From Lepidurus packardi (taxonomy: Eukaryota; Arthropoda; Branchiopoda; Notostraca; Triopsidae), in NCBI GenBank assembly GCA_023053545.1, contig JAKZAN010000138.1, forward strand, positions 1 through 64,000: DNA of 64,000 bases, in the 5' to 3' direction. The notes under the pieces are model-generated. The model saw only the letters and a program-made list of their open reading frames with translations, did no database searches and was not told the DNA's origin. The translations under genes were made by a program, and so were the position numbers. Of the stretch, positions 1 to 12,664 are shown piece by piece; the first letter of the stretch is position 1, and each line of letters starts with the position of its first letter.

Positions 1-3000
1 CTTGGTTTACGTCCTGAAGTTTTATAGGGTCGGAGAATTCTTCGCTGCTAGGACTGGTGATTTTGAGGATGTCATTTTCGTTGGACAGGATAATTTTTTA
101 GGAGTATTTGGCTTCATTATTGAGGTAGAACGTCAAGTCGAGGCCAGTCTGGTTGACGATTATGGTTCTGGCAGAAAAAATGATCTCGAAAACACCCTTG
201 TTCAGCCTTCTCTTCACGTTGATCTTCAGATGCCTTTTAAAAGGTCCACCGTGGAATGTCACGGTCACGAACTTGGGGTATTCTTCAGGCCTAGATTTCA
301 CGTTGTACAGTACTATATCATCTTTTGACTCGTGATCGCGGATGGTCAATGTTGACTTTAAGACAGGTGAATAGGCGTTAACATAGTCTACTGAGTTGGC
401 AGGAATCTTTAAAGAAATCCCCTTCAACTCTATGGAGTATGGAATGTTATTGAAGATTCGCATGGCAGGCACGACGAGGACAGTCTGGATCGTAGTGGCT
501 ACCTCAACCAGCAATGAAGTTTTGAGTATCCCTAAGTTCAGATCCTTATCGGGGACATTGATGAATTTCTACTTTTCAGTCTCTTTATCCTTTAGTATTC
601 GATCAAGTTACGGCTGTGATAGGATGTAACTGCTGAGACTAACCTTTTCAGAAGGTTTGGGGACTTTATAATGTTTCAGCTCGAAAAAGGTGGAAGAATT
701 GTTCTGCAGATAGAAGGGAATGGCCTCTTCGCAATTAGGTTCCAGTGCACAATAGTGTTCTTCGTTCCAGGGTGATGAAAATTTAATCTGAAGCAGGAAG
801 TTTGTTTTGTTTTTGAAGAAAAGGCGTGCTTTCAGAGTGAACTGCCTCTTAAAGTGGGTGATTTCCATGACACCAACGAAATAGTTTTCTTTCTGGCTGT
901 TCGGCTCCCCCACTTTACACCACGGGTGCTTGATGCTACTGTCATTCTTCAACATCGTATGCACTTTGATCGACTTGGCAGCAAATTTATTGTGTTCCCG
1001 GTCTTTAAAGTATACGTCCAGTTTGCAAGAGCGATCGAATGTCTTGCCATAGTCTTCATCTTCAGGCACTCTGAAATGTGCGATCCCGTTTGGGTTCAGG
1101 TGTGAAAACAGTGATTCCTCTTCTTTACCCTGGGAGGCTTATGCCCTCTCGTATATCGTCAGTTTCAGGCCAGTCATGTTTTTGAGGCTGAAGAGAGTCA
1201 CTTGACAGGACGAGTCCTCACTTTTTTGATCAGAATCCCTTTTGGGGTTGTTCGCACCAGGTTCTTTACACATGTACTTGTTTGTTTTGAATAGCTTTCT
1301 TTACTGGGCCCCGACCTTCTCGATATTTTCGTCTATCAGCTTCATCTCATTAGTGATGATCATGTATGTCTTGAGCATCTCGTCTGAAAGGTTAAGGTTC
1401 ATCTTCTCGATGACCAGCGAGAGAAACACATTGGGGTCTGAATCGTAATTAAAACACATCTCTAGAGTGATGGGGAGAGGTTCGATGATCGGCTCGATCT
1501 TACTGGCTCCCAGGTTGAAATACCCCACGTACAGACTCATATTGGTTGTGACCATCATCACGAAACCGTTGTACAGTCCGATGAGTTTGTCGCACTTTAT
1601 GCAGGTTTGGATGATTGGGATTAAGTAGTCTGTGTATACATTCGAGATAATCACCTAGATGTCCTCAGCCTGCACTTACATTTTTAAAAGGATATTGTTC
1701 TCGTTGACTGTCTACTTAATAAAGCCCCCCTCTACCTCCTCCACAATTTCTACTATAGTATCCAGATTTTACACGATCTGCTTGGTGATACCGAGTTGGC
1801 TCAGTGGCTAGGGCATCAGATCATCAGATTTTTCGAGTTGATTGGTTAGTACGAGACTGAAGTAGGCCAGGTCCGTGAGACTTAGGTTGAGGCGTGTGTT
1901 CATGAGTTTGATGTTGATGTTGAGAAGAGTGGCGTACTTGTGGAAACTATTATCCTGAAGAATATAGCATTCGATCAGGAGACTTGGACGATTTGTAATG
2001 CTCCTGATATTCTCTTTCTCGTTCTCGAACCTGTAGAGATCCACCTCATAGAAGTTTGTCTTCAGCACTGCGCCCATCAGCTCTTTGCCGTTCTCATCCA
2101 CTTTGGTGATGTTAGAGGTGTAGTCGAAAAGACATACAGTCTCCATGATGTATCTCTCGCCTTTACCAGGATCCAAGACAATGAACAACTTTTGCATTTG
2201 GATGGTGAGGTGAGTGCCTAGAAAGGGTGTGGCATCAGCTTGTATGTGGAGTTTGACTCCAGGATCGTTCCTTGTGAACTTAACGAAGTTAATCAGCCCT
2301 GCTAGTCTTTCGATATGTCCGGAGACGTGCATATCATCTAGGTTGAGTTCGATATCGGTCCTAGCACCAGAATCGCTGACCATTTTAAAGAACTTCTTTT
2401 CTTGACTCTTGGAAGGCGATCGTTTTTCTCTTTGCACGATTTTTTCGTCTAGTTGAAAGTCATTGATTATAGGCACTAGCAGTCCATTTTTCAGAATCTT
2501 CTTGATATTGAAGTTTTGGAAGTCTGCTTCCATTACGGTCCTGCTATTAATCTTCTTGTATAAGAACTGAAATTCACTGAACAGACCTATATATTTGCGC
2601 TACTCCTGCTCCATCCTCAGAAATAGCCGTTTAGCTTTCACTTACACCTTGATTTTGAAGTCTCCTTGCTTGTGGTTAGGTTTCGGTTTCTCAAGAACAA
2701 ATCTATCCGAGTAGATGAAGTTCTGCATGACTGCGTTCATGAGGTTGTTGTATCCATCATGGGTAAACTACAGGTGCAGGTCCCCATGTTCCAGAGTAAA
2801 CGAGCACTCGTTTATGGAGTACTCCATTGAGAGTTACTCTTCGAAGACCAACTGTTCGGGCAAGTTCCAAAGACTCACTGGAGCCAGTATTTTGACAGTT
2901 TTTATGTCAGGCTTGCTGTCATTGCTCACACTTTTCTGATACACAACCGAGATCTGCTCAGGACATCGCAGAGACAGCGCTGTAGGATAGAGTTGAATGT

Positions 3001-5920
3001 CAGTCGAAAACACATTTATTTGAACGAGCGAGTTTCGTGAAGGTCCTGCAGGCATCAAGTCTAGGAAGAAGAACACTTCTCTGACGGCATAGTTAATGAT
3101 TCTCAAGAAAACTTCCGTTATGAATAGTACCTTCAGGTTCTTGATTGTGGTCCGGATATTATAGGTCACATCACACTCAGCAATCAGCTGTTCTTCCCCG
3201 CTGAATCTTGTGTAGGGATAGCTGGTCAGATCGAAAATTTGACAATGTACTTGGAACTCAGCTGTTTAACTATTGACCAGCTGAACTTGATCAGCCTTGA
3301 TCTTACAAAACTTGTTCAATTTGTCTGCCACTAGAAAAATATCGGCCTCCTGAACGAGAATTTAGAGGTTTGATGGTTTGCGTGAACTTGTAGTTTGAGC
3401 TGCTACTGTTGAAGAGATGTTATCCTTGTTAAAATACTTGAGGATACTACGATGGTGCTATCGGACGATCTCGTCAGAATAGTGGATAACTGCCCTTTTG
3501 ACAGCTATGCCGATATGTTCTGTCTTAGTTACTTCGATTCTTTGAATGTCCATGACACGTGACATTTGCTCGTTAAAGAGTCGAAGGTTGATAGTCCCCG
3601 TAAAGTACTGGCTCGTGTACCTGAGTTCAGCCAGGTGAATATCTACTCTATATTTCTCCTCCAGCTTATAGTTCACTTGTACCTGGGCATCATCAATAAC
3701 GATCTCCAAAGTTGGAGCCTGGAAAGGGAGGGTTTTGTTCTTGCAGCGAGCTATCTTCTCACAGAAAACCTTCAAGTCCTTTTTATTAGAAAACTAAATC
3801 AAGTTTCCATTGTTGAAAAGGACACTATTCTTGAGTTACAACACATGCTTGACTTCGGCCTGGCTGAAGTCAATGGTATCGATGACTGCATCGTTATGGT
3901 TTGTCAGTGCAAAAAACTGGAGGCTTTTATCGTCTGGAGTTATAGCAAAAATATACCTATTGTTAGTATTGTGTCCGCCCGTTCTGTAATAACATGCAAT
4001 TCCGACGTGTTGGCTTTTCCTTAATACGATTTTCTTACAGTTGAGTTTTCTGTTGACCACTTCAACGGCCTTGATAGTCTGCTTTATGATATCCTGTAGC
4101 ACGCTAAGCTCGCCTAGATCAATCCTACCTTCGGCACCTTTCAGTGTGAGCACTGTCGGAGGACCCAAATTGGCGAGAATCACACAGTCGAAAGCTTATA
4201 TAAACCTGTACTCTTGTTAATGTATGTTGAGAGTATGGTTGACAATGCACTTGAGTGCTATCACGCTTTTGCAGAATTTAACCCCTATTGAGTCGATGCG
4301 AAAGATGTGCAGATAGAATACTGACGTGTCTTTCTAGAACTCTTCGTTCTGACTAGGAATCATTACTTCTATACTGACTTAGGTTTGTGTGATATCTAGC
4401 TGAAGTGTCGCTGCAGACACTCCATTATCTAACCTGCCACACTCGTCCTGAGTATTGCTATTCTTCTTAGAGCGCGGAGGGAATAGGCTCTCGGCTACAT
4501 TCATTAAGTTAAGCCCGACATCAATGTTAAGAAAAAACTTCACTCTCCCGCATTTGACATTAACATCGGTGTCCTTTCCGTTCGAACTGAGTAAAAGATG
4601 GAGACTTGGTTGGTTCTAAACAGCACTGGTAAGCTTTACTATCTCTCGCCCATTCATCGTGAAGTGAAGATCATGCAATCTGCATTCCGTATTGCTCGCA
4701 ATTATGTTCGAATGGTTCAGATTCAAGTGATACTCAATATGCCGGAGAAAGCCCGTGATCTAATCGGAGTCTGTGGGTGCAATTCTTATAGTGATATATC
4801 TGCATATTAAGCTGAAACTCAATTTTCGAAAGGATTTTATTTCAGACTCAAATTCCTCGCCACCGGTAGTTATTTTTTTGCTTTTTCCTCTTTCTTGAAG
4901 TGCCAAATCCTTCATTACCCATGCCTACAGCTTCTCTGGGCTTCTGCGGGCCAACAACTTTCTGAGCTATTGGCATTTCTCCATGTGTTTTAAGGAGTAG
5001 TTGCAGCGACGCAGCAGTTGGTGGAATTTAGCCATGTTATTAAAGTTAATCACTCTCAGCACAAAATACCTTAGGAGTGCCTTGGGAAACCGCCGACCTT
5101 GAACGGGTCGGATAGCTGGTGAGGTTAGATCAGTGAAATTCTGCTTAAGTAAAAAATTCTGGTGAAGCATTGACAGCGATCGGCTGTCAATATTTATGCT
5201 GACTCTCTCGATAGAACACTCCAGTCTTAGGTCCTGCATCTATGATCCTGTAGGAATGGCAGCGTCTATTCTAATCGCTGACCGCAAATAGTATCTCCTT
5301 GATTCGGCGTTATCTACGCTAAAAAGGTCGACACTGAGCGTGAGGGTCTTCTAGTATGACTCGACTTGGGGTTCTGACTTATTAACGAGCTAGATTTTGT
5401 TTAGTTCAAGGCGAAGGTCCAGCATGATAGGCTATCTAAACAAGAGTTTTACTCGGTTAACCCTTAATTCAAGATTTTTCAGCAAAGTGAAAAGTAGCCT
5501 GCGCTTGACGTTTCCCAGGATCGAAGGTTTCGTGGACTGTGATTAAGCAAATTTGGATGTGTCATCGGCTGACTCGAGACATTTCTGGATAGTACGCCAG
5601 ACAAGAGCCATCTTCAAATCAACCATTTACTAGTAGCTGAATGTATGATTGGAGAGTTGGACTTCAATGACGCCGAGTTGTAGTACGAGCTTGCCACCCT
5701 TAAGATTGTTCCAGGGGATTTTCAGCAACAGAGTAGAGACTAGGACTTTTTAGATTTTGATATGGGAGGTAGGCATCTTGAAAAGGTCGCTGTTGATTTA
5801 GATGTTGTCAAAGTCTAGTATGCCTGCGGCCACCTTGACTTCAAGGAGGCGGCGGTCGACCTGAGGCAAGAACTTCTAGAGGACCCAGAGGATAGTTTTT
5901 TTGGTGAGGTCGGCCAACAT
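1..5920 (-). CDS. VPS13: VPS13/chorein-family lipid transfer protein, 3' end beyond the window
   Basis: VPS13 proteins are long rod-like bridges that move phospholipids between organelles at membrane contact sites. The frame is open from the ATG at 5918-5920 to base 1 with no TGA and no intron (at least 1973 codons), with many in-frame TAA/TAG read as Glu. The N-terminus is a recognisable chorein domain: an early LDFDNIEIN stretch matches the family's 'NLQIK' region, followed by the diagnostic LKIPWNNL segment at about residues 62-69, then a beta-strand-rich body typical of the hydrophobic groove. Human VPS13 proteins exceed 3000 residues, so about a third or more is off the left edge. It could be another chorein bridge protein (ATG2 or a VPS13 paralogue), since the C-terminal WD40-like and DH-like regions are not visible; the IPW motif favours VPS13. 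Confidence 0.85.
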
Positions 5921-6253
5921 GTTTTTGTGCTATTGGAGGAAGGTAGAGTGTGAAAATAATGAATAAGTTAAGGAAAGAGCCTAAACTTCATCTAGCGAGG
6001 GATGCTATAAAAATAAATAATGCTTATATAGGTAAATGGACCAAAATCCAATGCAAAGGGGATGTTAAGCTGGAGGAAAATAAATCAGAGATGTCAGTGT
6101 TTAAAGACCCCATCCGACAGCTTAAATCTGATTAAATACTTGATCTGCAGTTTTTAACCTTCTCTAACTCAAGGCATAACATCCTCTATAATCATTAAAA
6201 TAAATATCGCTATAACTAAGAGCCAATAAACTCCATCCTCTCGGAATTCCACC
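5921..6253. other. AT-rich divergent intergenic spacer
   Basis: Lies between two divergently transcribed genes and probably carries both promoters. It holds a small plus-strand frame from 5950 that continues past TAA codons without family resemblance, so I do not call it a gene. TATAAT-like and AATAAATAT tracts occur at about 6185-6230. Confidence 0.5.
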
Positions 6254-7030
6254 ATGGCTGCATCACTCTCCCTTCAGTCTTCCGGGCCCCATTCCTTTGC
6301 TAACTCCTCTCGCAACCCCAAGCGCCTCCAAATCAATACTGTGGGGCCCTGGGATACTTCAGACTCAGACATCAGCCCTCTACGGAAGTTTAAAATGTAC
6401 CAGAACGACATCAAAGCAGCTATTAATTAGAATTGTGAATGCACTCCTGTAAAAAACATGGCTGCGTCTAGCCCTCTCCCCGGATCTGACAGCAATGCTA
6501 GTCCTTTTGCCACCAATAAGATCAGAAAGGCACGTGCCAATCCGACCCAATCCAAACGAAATTCTTACTCTACCATTGAAACTGATACTATTCAAATGCC
6601 TGAACTGCCTATCAAACACAAAAATAGTTCCCACGATCACACTGAAGAGCTCTATAAGTGTGATGACAGGCTTCTGACTCGATACTTCTATTTATCGGTG
6701 AAGCCTAATCACCGCCCTCTCACACGAGCCACTGCAACTTCACATTCTCCCAGCACTCACAAGCCTCTTTCCAGAAAGCCAAACGAAGAAATAGGCTTTG
6801 AAAACATGAAAATCGAATCCATCCAGGAAATTTCTCGGAAAAGAGCTTTCAACAACTCTACGAGCCAGCGTAGCAGGCCAGTAAACTTGTAGCAGGCCCT
6901 GACGACTCTGGCTTTCGACATGCAGGCTCACAGCACCACGCTAGTTCTCCGTACTCCCAGCAACAGCCTCACCAAACGAAATTTCCGATCTCGAGTCAGG
7001 CCTGCGGCTGTATTCTTCGAGCAGCCCTGA
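6254..7030 (+). CDS. Hypothetical Ser/Asn/Arg-rich protein, 258 aa
   Basis: A single open frame from ATG 6254 (context ACCATGG) to TGA 7028-7030, using TAG as Glu twice. The product is low in hydrophobic residues and rich in Ser, Thr, Pro, Asn, Arg and Lys, with no membrane segment, signal peptide or recognisable fold, so it is probably largely disordered. The motif MAAS occurs at the start and again at about residue 69, suggesting a short internal duplication (MAASLS and MAASSP, each followed by a Ser/Pro/Asn-rich run). Codon choice resembles the neighbouring genes, which supports coding status. The function is unknown. Confidence 0.7.
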
Positions 7031-7854
7031 AGATGTGATCTAGTTCTTGGTTTAGGCGTAAGGTTACCGAGGCGAGGCATGTGGATCTGCGGATAGGTGG
7101 ATCAGATATGGCTCTGATGATGTTTCGGTATGGTTTGTTTCTCTCTCTCAGTCTCAGTCTCTGAATGTTAGGATAATATGGTTTGTGGATAGATATAAGG
7201 GCTATTGCATTGGGAGTAGATGGGCTGAATACTTCAACAATGTATGGAAAAGGACGGATAGTGTAATTTTATAGAATTTGGGAGTGATTGATTACTTATA
7301 AATTCCGAGAGAAGATAAATTGTCTGAAATTCATATACTATAAAACTACGACCGCTTTACAATTGTTCGCACTCTTATACTCGGCAATCCCGCCGTCTCC
7401 TCTTCCTCTTTCCTGCTTCCCTTTGCAATTATGACATCATCCACAAAATGCATACCTTTTTATTTAGGGGTAATGTCATCTCGAGCACTTTCCGTCAATC
7501 CCCTGTCATTCTTTAAGTGCCATTTAAAACACCGACCCTTATAATTTAAAATGGATGGCAGTTTCCCACCCCACTTTATATTTCTAAAATTTCATGTCAT
7601 CTCAGACTCATCGAGAAACGCTCAAACTTAGGAGTATGCACGATTGCACGCAAATATTTACAATGCCATTTGTAGCAAACACTTCGTCGTGAAGAGTCAT
7701 GAATGCATTATAAGACATTAAATAACATAATTCGAATTTAGTAATCACACATGGCAGGTTACCCCTCTTGAGCAGTGTCTTGCTCCTCGAGCAGCAAACC
7801 CTCGCCCTTAATTCTACTTCCTCTTTCTCCTTCGCTTCCATAGACTTCCATCCA
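7031..7854. other. Convergent intergenic region without a supported gene
   Basis: Lies downstream of the 6254 gene and downstream of the minus-strand gene at 7855. It is AT-rich with T-runs. A 77-codon minus-strand frame at 7608-7841 has no family resemblance and unlike composition. Nothing supportable seen. Confidence 0.5.
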
Positions 7855-8625
7855 TCAAATTAGCTCCTGAGACAGCTCTGCGTCGAAGAAACCCAGCGGT
7901 TTCTCCATTGGGTTACGTTCGAACTCATCATGAACCTTTACAGTTCCTCTCCCTACATTTTACTCCTTCTTCACCTCCACTTCCTCTGAGCTGCAAGCTT
8001 CATCTTCTTCCTCGACTTGCAAGGTCGAGGACTGATGTTTCTTGCGTGGGGTGTGGGGACTGCGAGGAGCTCGGGGCTGCTCAACGTGAGTATTGAGCTT
8101 GTGGACGAGGTATTGTTCGGAGATGATGCCATCATGGGGACAAACACCAGTGTCCTTGATTTAGTGAGCCAGGGGTTCGGAATCAGCAGTTTGGTAGTGG
8201 ATGTGGCGGAGTTTGTGGATGATGTTGTAGAAACTCTTATACTTCTTCTACATTTTCTGATGGTGGGAGCGGCATTGGTCTGCAGCTCGTGTACCGAGAG
8301 TGTCCGCCATGGTCTTAAAGATCTTGTCCATCCTGCGAAGCTGTTTGTTCTCGAAGTGAGTGTGGTAAACTTCCAGGAACCAGTGGTACTTCTTCTTCTC
8401 CTCATAAGTCCAATGACCCACGCGCAGAGAAGGGTCCACGATTTTCTTGGAGAGGCGCTCCTTCACCTCTGTACTCTTCTTAGCGAGGGTCCTGTAAACT
8501 TGTTCAGAGGAGTAGAGGGTGTGGTGAGCATCCTCCTTATGTTCCTCATAAGGCAAGGGCTCAAACTTCATTTCCTCCTGCTTGATGTCAAGACAGAAGT
8601 CATTGGTGTAGAAGTGGAGGTCCAT
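7855..8625 (-). CDS. SANT/Myb-like domain protein, 256 aa
   Basis: ATG at 8623-8625, TGA at 7855-7857, no intron, TAG/TAA read as Glu. Residues about 65-127 resemble a SANT/Myb DNA- or histone-binding domain: a GHWTYEEKKKYHWFLE helix with two Trp, a middle helix KIFKTMADTLGTRAADQCRSHH, then a basic stretch MEKKYKSF. Spaced aromatic residues and the 'R-x-A-D-Q-C-R-x-H' third helix are typical of the family. The C-terminus is acidic (Glu-rich, with EEEDEA and EVEVKKE). Likely nuclear, perhaps a transcription factor or chromatin-complex subunit. Only the domain class is supported, not a specific orthologue. Confidence 0.75.
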
Positions 8626-9800
8626 AGGAGAGGGAGAGTTATAGAGTTTTCTAGGGATTATAAGGGTCCAAAGAACTCCTTTTGACGAGAAGTGAATTTA
8701 TAATAAGAGCTTGTAATAGACTGACGTTGCTTAAAAAGAGCCACTCTCTGTCTAAAACTCATGGACATTAGGCCTCCTATTGTTTTCTTAATTCCTCCAT
8801 TCTTGCTTTCACCTCAACCCACACCATCCCAGCGATATATAAAATTTATATGCCTCGACTGAATCCTTCCTCCCAATCAGCTATCCAACCCACAACGCCA
8901 CTGCTTGCTGTCTTGTTCTTAGCTAATGACTGCATTTCCTTGTATAGGATCGTTCCTCGAGTGAGGACCGTTTCAGTTCGACTTTGCCAAATTGAGTTGT
9001 TGGCTTTGTCCAAGGTAGTTATTTATTAGATCGCCATACATTTTTCCTAGCATGTTATATTTGGCTTCGCCCAACAACAAACAGGCAAGCCAAGAAACCT
9101 CCCTCCGTTTTCCTCCGTAGGCCAACTTTTGGAAGGATATCGGATGCAGCCATTGGGTATTGAAAGTTATTGGGGCTTTTCGTTGAATCATCACTGACTT
9201 CTCAGGGAATTAACTTGAACAACTATCAAATTTTACAGACCCCAATCCTCGCCAAGCCAGTAAGTTTTACCAACCCGACTTGGTTGTTTCGGCGCATATG
9301 TGAGCGTGGATACTAACCGTCCGACTTTATTTCAGATTTTCCAATCCTCTTCCGATTCTCATGGGATTAGTGTGTAAATACCGATGCGAGTGACTGGAGT
9401 CGTCGTCGATTCTGGGAGATCGCTTCAGCAGGTAGCCATATTCTTGTCTTGGCCGACTCGTTTAAAGTTCCCTGTAGCGCCAAGAATGTTCATAAATGAA
9501 GTGGGTCATACTTTGGATGGGGAGAAACATCATATTTGGGTTTGATAATAAATTGCTGACAAGCGGAGAACGAGGGCATCGTAGTCGAGGGGCGCTGCAA
9601 AGGAGAAACGATGAAGGGAATATTGGTCTATGTTTGAATTATTCGGTATCCGAATACTCTATGGGAGAGTGACGGTAACCCCAGTGTTCGATTTAATCCC
9701 AAAATTCGCATAAATCACTAAGTCTAGGTCGACTCCTAGCACTTATTCCTTGCCTTACTTTCTGTGACCGTGTCTTGATTCTTTGCTCGCCTGCCCCACT
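8626..9800. other. Long intergenic region, no supported gene
   Basis: About 1.2 kb between two minus-strand genes. A minus-strand frame at 8973-9191 (ATG to a true TGA, 73 codons) is possible but shows no recognisable domain. The rest has no long frame under the Glu code. A TTTATAA-like element at about 8695-8705 sits upstream of the SANT gene. A non-coding RNA gene here cannot be excluded by eye. Confidence 0.4.
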
Positions 9801-10634
9801 TCAATACGTCTATAGGTCTTTCGTTCCCACGAACCACTCAAACGGCTCTTGTAAATTCTTTCGCTTCCTTACGCAATCCATCACCTTTGCAGTGGTCTCC
9901 TTGTACATGTCTACAACTGGGTGATGGCTCCTTCGATCCATCTATTGTTGTTCCTTCAGGGTTTTCTTTCGCAAAGGCTCAAGGAACCACAAATCGCTGC
10001 CCAGCACCACCCTCCCGTGATTATTCTGGATTAGGCTTTTATAGTATTGGCTTGGTCTTCTCGTCTTTTTATTGCTTTGAGGCGTGGAATTAGCTTCGGG
10101 GGTCTGGCTGGTCACACTCTGGCTTCCCACACTCTTTGTGTGTTGGTGTCGTGGGCGTCTCATCAGTTATTTAAAGTCGGGATACCTGCTGCTATCAACA
10201 CTCAGGCGAGGCTTGGCCAGATCTTCGAGATATCGAATGTTCTTTTTGGTGGGCTCGAAGAAGCTTGGACTGCGTTCTTTGAGGAGTCCCATTTTGCTCA
10301 TGATTTATTTCTGCATGTGTCGTGCAGCGTACTCTTTGTGCTCAGTCTTGATACGTTCTTTGAGCTGGAGTTTTACTATCTGTTCGCTGCAATTCGGATC
10401 CAAGGAAAGCGGAGATGGTTGGTGTTTATGCTCTGCCAGGTTGAACTTATTCTTGATAGTGTTCCAGCGCAGTTTGGAGGTTTTGCGGCCCACCAGATAC
10501 GAAAGCTATTTTTAGAGGCGGGATGGCTGGAGTTCCTTCTCGATGTTGTTGAGGAGATGCTTGTAGGTGTCCTTATCACCAGTGCGGGTGCTGGCGGTAG
10601 GATCGTGGGAGTCGTGAACAGATGAGCAGCGCAT
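9801..10634 (-). CDS. Hypothetical basic protein, 277 aa
   Basis: ATG at 10632-10634 and TGA at 9801-9803, a single frame with several TAA/TAG Glu codons. The protein is strongly basic and helical in character, with charged clusters such as KTSKLRWNTIKNKFNL and QLKERIKTEHKEY, then a Ser/Thr/Pro/Gln-rich middle and a basic C-terminal helix (CVRKRKNLQEPFEWF). There is no signal peptide or membrane segment. A TTTTATAG element lies about 50 bp upstream of the start (10683-10690). I do not recognise a family; nuclear or cytoskeletal roles are both possible. Confidence 0.7.
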
Positions 10635-10867
10635 GGGCGGGTTAGCAGCAATCCGAAAAAGGAGTGGATTTTTATTGGAGGGCTATAAAACTTGGGATAA
10701 GGATTATCTGTTTGATAGTAATATTTAAGCCGGAGGGTTGTCCATGATGACAGAAACTCTATGCTTCCCTGCCCTCAACTACTGCCTTGAGCCCAGCGCC
10801 ATTTTTCCAAATTCACATCTCCCTGTAATCGGAAAATTAGAGCTGTGTTCTGCTATATTAAAACTCA

Positions 10868-12016
10868 TCATGCTTCGTGTTTAGCCATTATGAAATTCTT
10901 CTTCTGCTGCTCCAAGTAGTGCAAAGGCGTCTCCTTCTTCTCTTTCTGAGGACTCGATGGCATCGAAAGCATCGGGTGGCTACGAAGGTGCTTCAGCTCC
11001 ATCACTTGCGAGTCTCTCCCCAGCTTCCCCAGCTTCGATGCCGTCTTGGGCACACGCAACTAATGCCAGTCCATCTCCCCATAGCGGATAGTGTTCTGCT
11101 GAGTTGCCGACTCATTCTTGGGTGTATGGAACTTGTTTGGATAGGACTCGCGTTGCACCTTCGGTTTCTTGAAACACTGGGCCACTTCCTCCTGTAGTTG
11201 TCGGGAGTTGAGTTCTGCCGCCGATCCCCGCGCCAGTCCTATCCTTTTACGGTGGGAGTCTGGTTCTTGTATGGTATCAATCTTGAAGTCCTTGATTGCA
11301 CGATGTATGGCGGCTACTCGTTCTACTTGTATCTGCAGCTTGGGTCTATTCATGAGGCCGACGAAGTAGTTCGTGTCGCCACTGTCATCTATGAGTTATT
11401 GTATGACCTCTTTCTTTTGTGCGTAGAATTTGCATAGAGAAGCCTGTCCTAGTTTGTGGATCTGTGTCTCGATGCACTTGTGGGAGTCCATGAATAGCTT
11501 GATTTTGGAGCGGAGAACGAGAAGGGCATCCTGGATCTGCTGTTCCTTGGCTTTACGCTAGTCCTATAGGATGGCGACGACTTCTTTACTTTTACGTTCC
11601 AACTCATTGGCGATGAGCTTGAAATCGTTTTCGATTCTTTTCCGTAGGTGTACGTAGTCCTAGACGATTTCAGAACGTGCAATGGTAAGCTTCTCATGGT
11701 GCAGAGAAAACAAATCTACTTTCGCTCCCAGGCACACCAAGTACTAGTTCAGACACGTTTCCACAAGGATGTACCCTCTGTGCAGATTCTTCACATCATG
11801 GCCTGTATGGTACGGCATGCACTTGTGGCAAGCCAGCATCCCCGAACACTCGAAGCAGCACAGCGAGAATTCCTAGTTGTGAGTACTACAGAGTTAGGGG
11901 TCACTAAAGGCGCGGAGGTGCTGGAGGCGAGAGTCGTGTAATTATGAGTGTATGGTCTGAGATGTTTTGGTGCGGGATATGCTGGTCGAAGGCATTTTGC
12001 TGGGGGTCTATTTCAT
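10868..12016 (-). CDS. B-box zinc finger coiled-coil protein, 382 aa
   Basis: ATG at 12014-12016 (another in frame at 11995) and TGA at 10868-10870; no intron. An N-terminal B-box (about residues 40-80) has the Cys/His ladder C-x2-H, C-x2-C, C-x2-C, H-x2-H, seen as CSTHNEEFSLCCFEC then ACHKCMPYHTGHD; the Glu pair in HNEEF comes partly from TAG and matches the usual 'HGEEL' of B-boxes, supporting the Glu code. It is followed by a long coiled coil (about 120-230, RKRIENDFKLIANELERKSK) and a basic tail. No RING finger precedes it, so it is a TRIM-like protein lacking RING. B-box coiled-coil proteins are common in ciliates, with little functional knowledge. Confidence 0.85.
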
Positions 12017-12664
12017 GGTTTTAGGATGGGGTGTGAGGTCGGCGAGAGGCGATACAAGAGCTTATTTCTAGAACAACAGTTTCTACCTTATTTAGGAAGC
12101 GTAGATTAAAAATTATAACTTAGATTGTTTAGAGCAAAGGATTCGAAATCTAGGGTGTGTCCGCGGAAAATTCAGATCGCAGTGCATTGGCGAGGTTAAG
12201 GAGGCCATAGCGACGGAGGGTTCATTTATGGCTTGTGGGTGGAAGGACTGTAGCTTTGGGTGGCTTCAAGGCAGAAGAGTGCAGTTACCGCGTTTTGAGG
12301 TTCGGAAAGCAGTAGACAATCAGGTCGGGGGATCTTGGCACTATTTTAAACTATATTTCGGGCCTATAAAATCAATGAAGTCTTACAAGTTATATATATG
12401 AGAAGAGGATCCATGGATCAGGGAAAAGAGACAGCGCACTCACGCATCTGGGAAAAGAAACACAGAACAAACTAATATTTTAACTGCTTGGCACGATGCA
12501 TCTGAATCCGAGGCTGGATATCCAGTTATATCTGATCTATACAGTATTTTATTGGCTGGATCGCAGGAGTATCATTAAATTATACTCCCCTCAGCCATCC
12601 ATTAATAGTATACTATTTTACCATAATACTTTTAACTTCTTCGCAGCAACATATTACCATCATT
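12017..12664. other. Divergent intergenic/promoter region of B-box and chitin synthase genes
   Basis: About 650 bp between divergent genes. AT-rich tracts include CCTATAAAATC at about 12365 and TATATATG at about 12390. No frame with coding character was seen. The moderately GC-rich block at 12140-12330 has no recognisable RNA motif. Confidence 0.4.

Noticed and set aside
5950-6135. 61-codon plus-strand frame
   Set aside because: Ends in TAA, which is not a stop here; continued reading gives no family resemblance and it lies in a divergent promoter region.
8973-9191. Minus-strand frame of 73 codons with a true TGA stop
   Set aside because: No domain, composition unlike neighbours; kept only as a remark in the intergenic entry.
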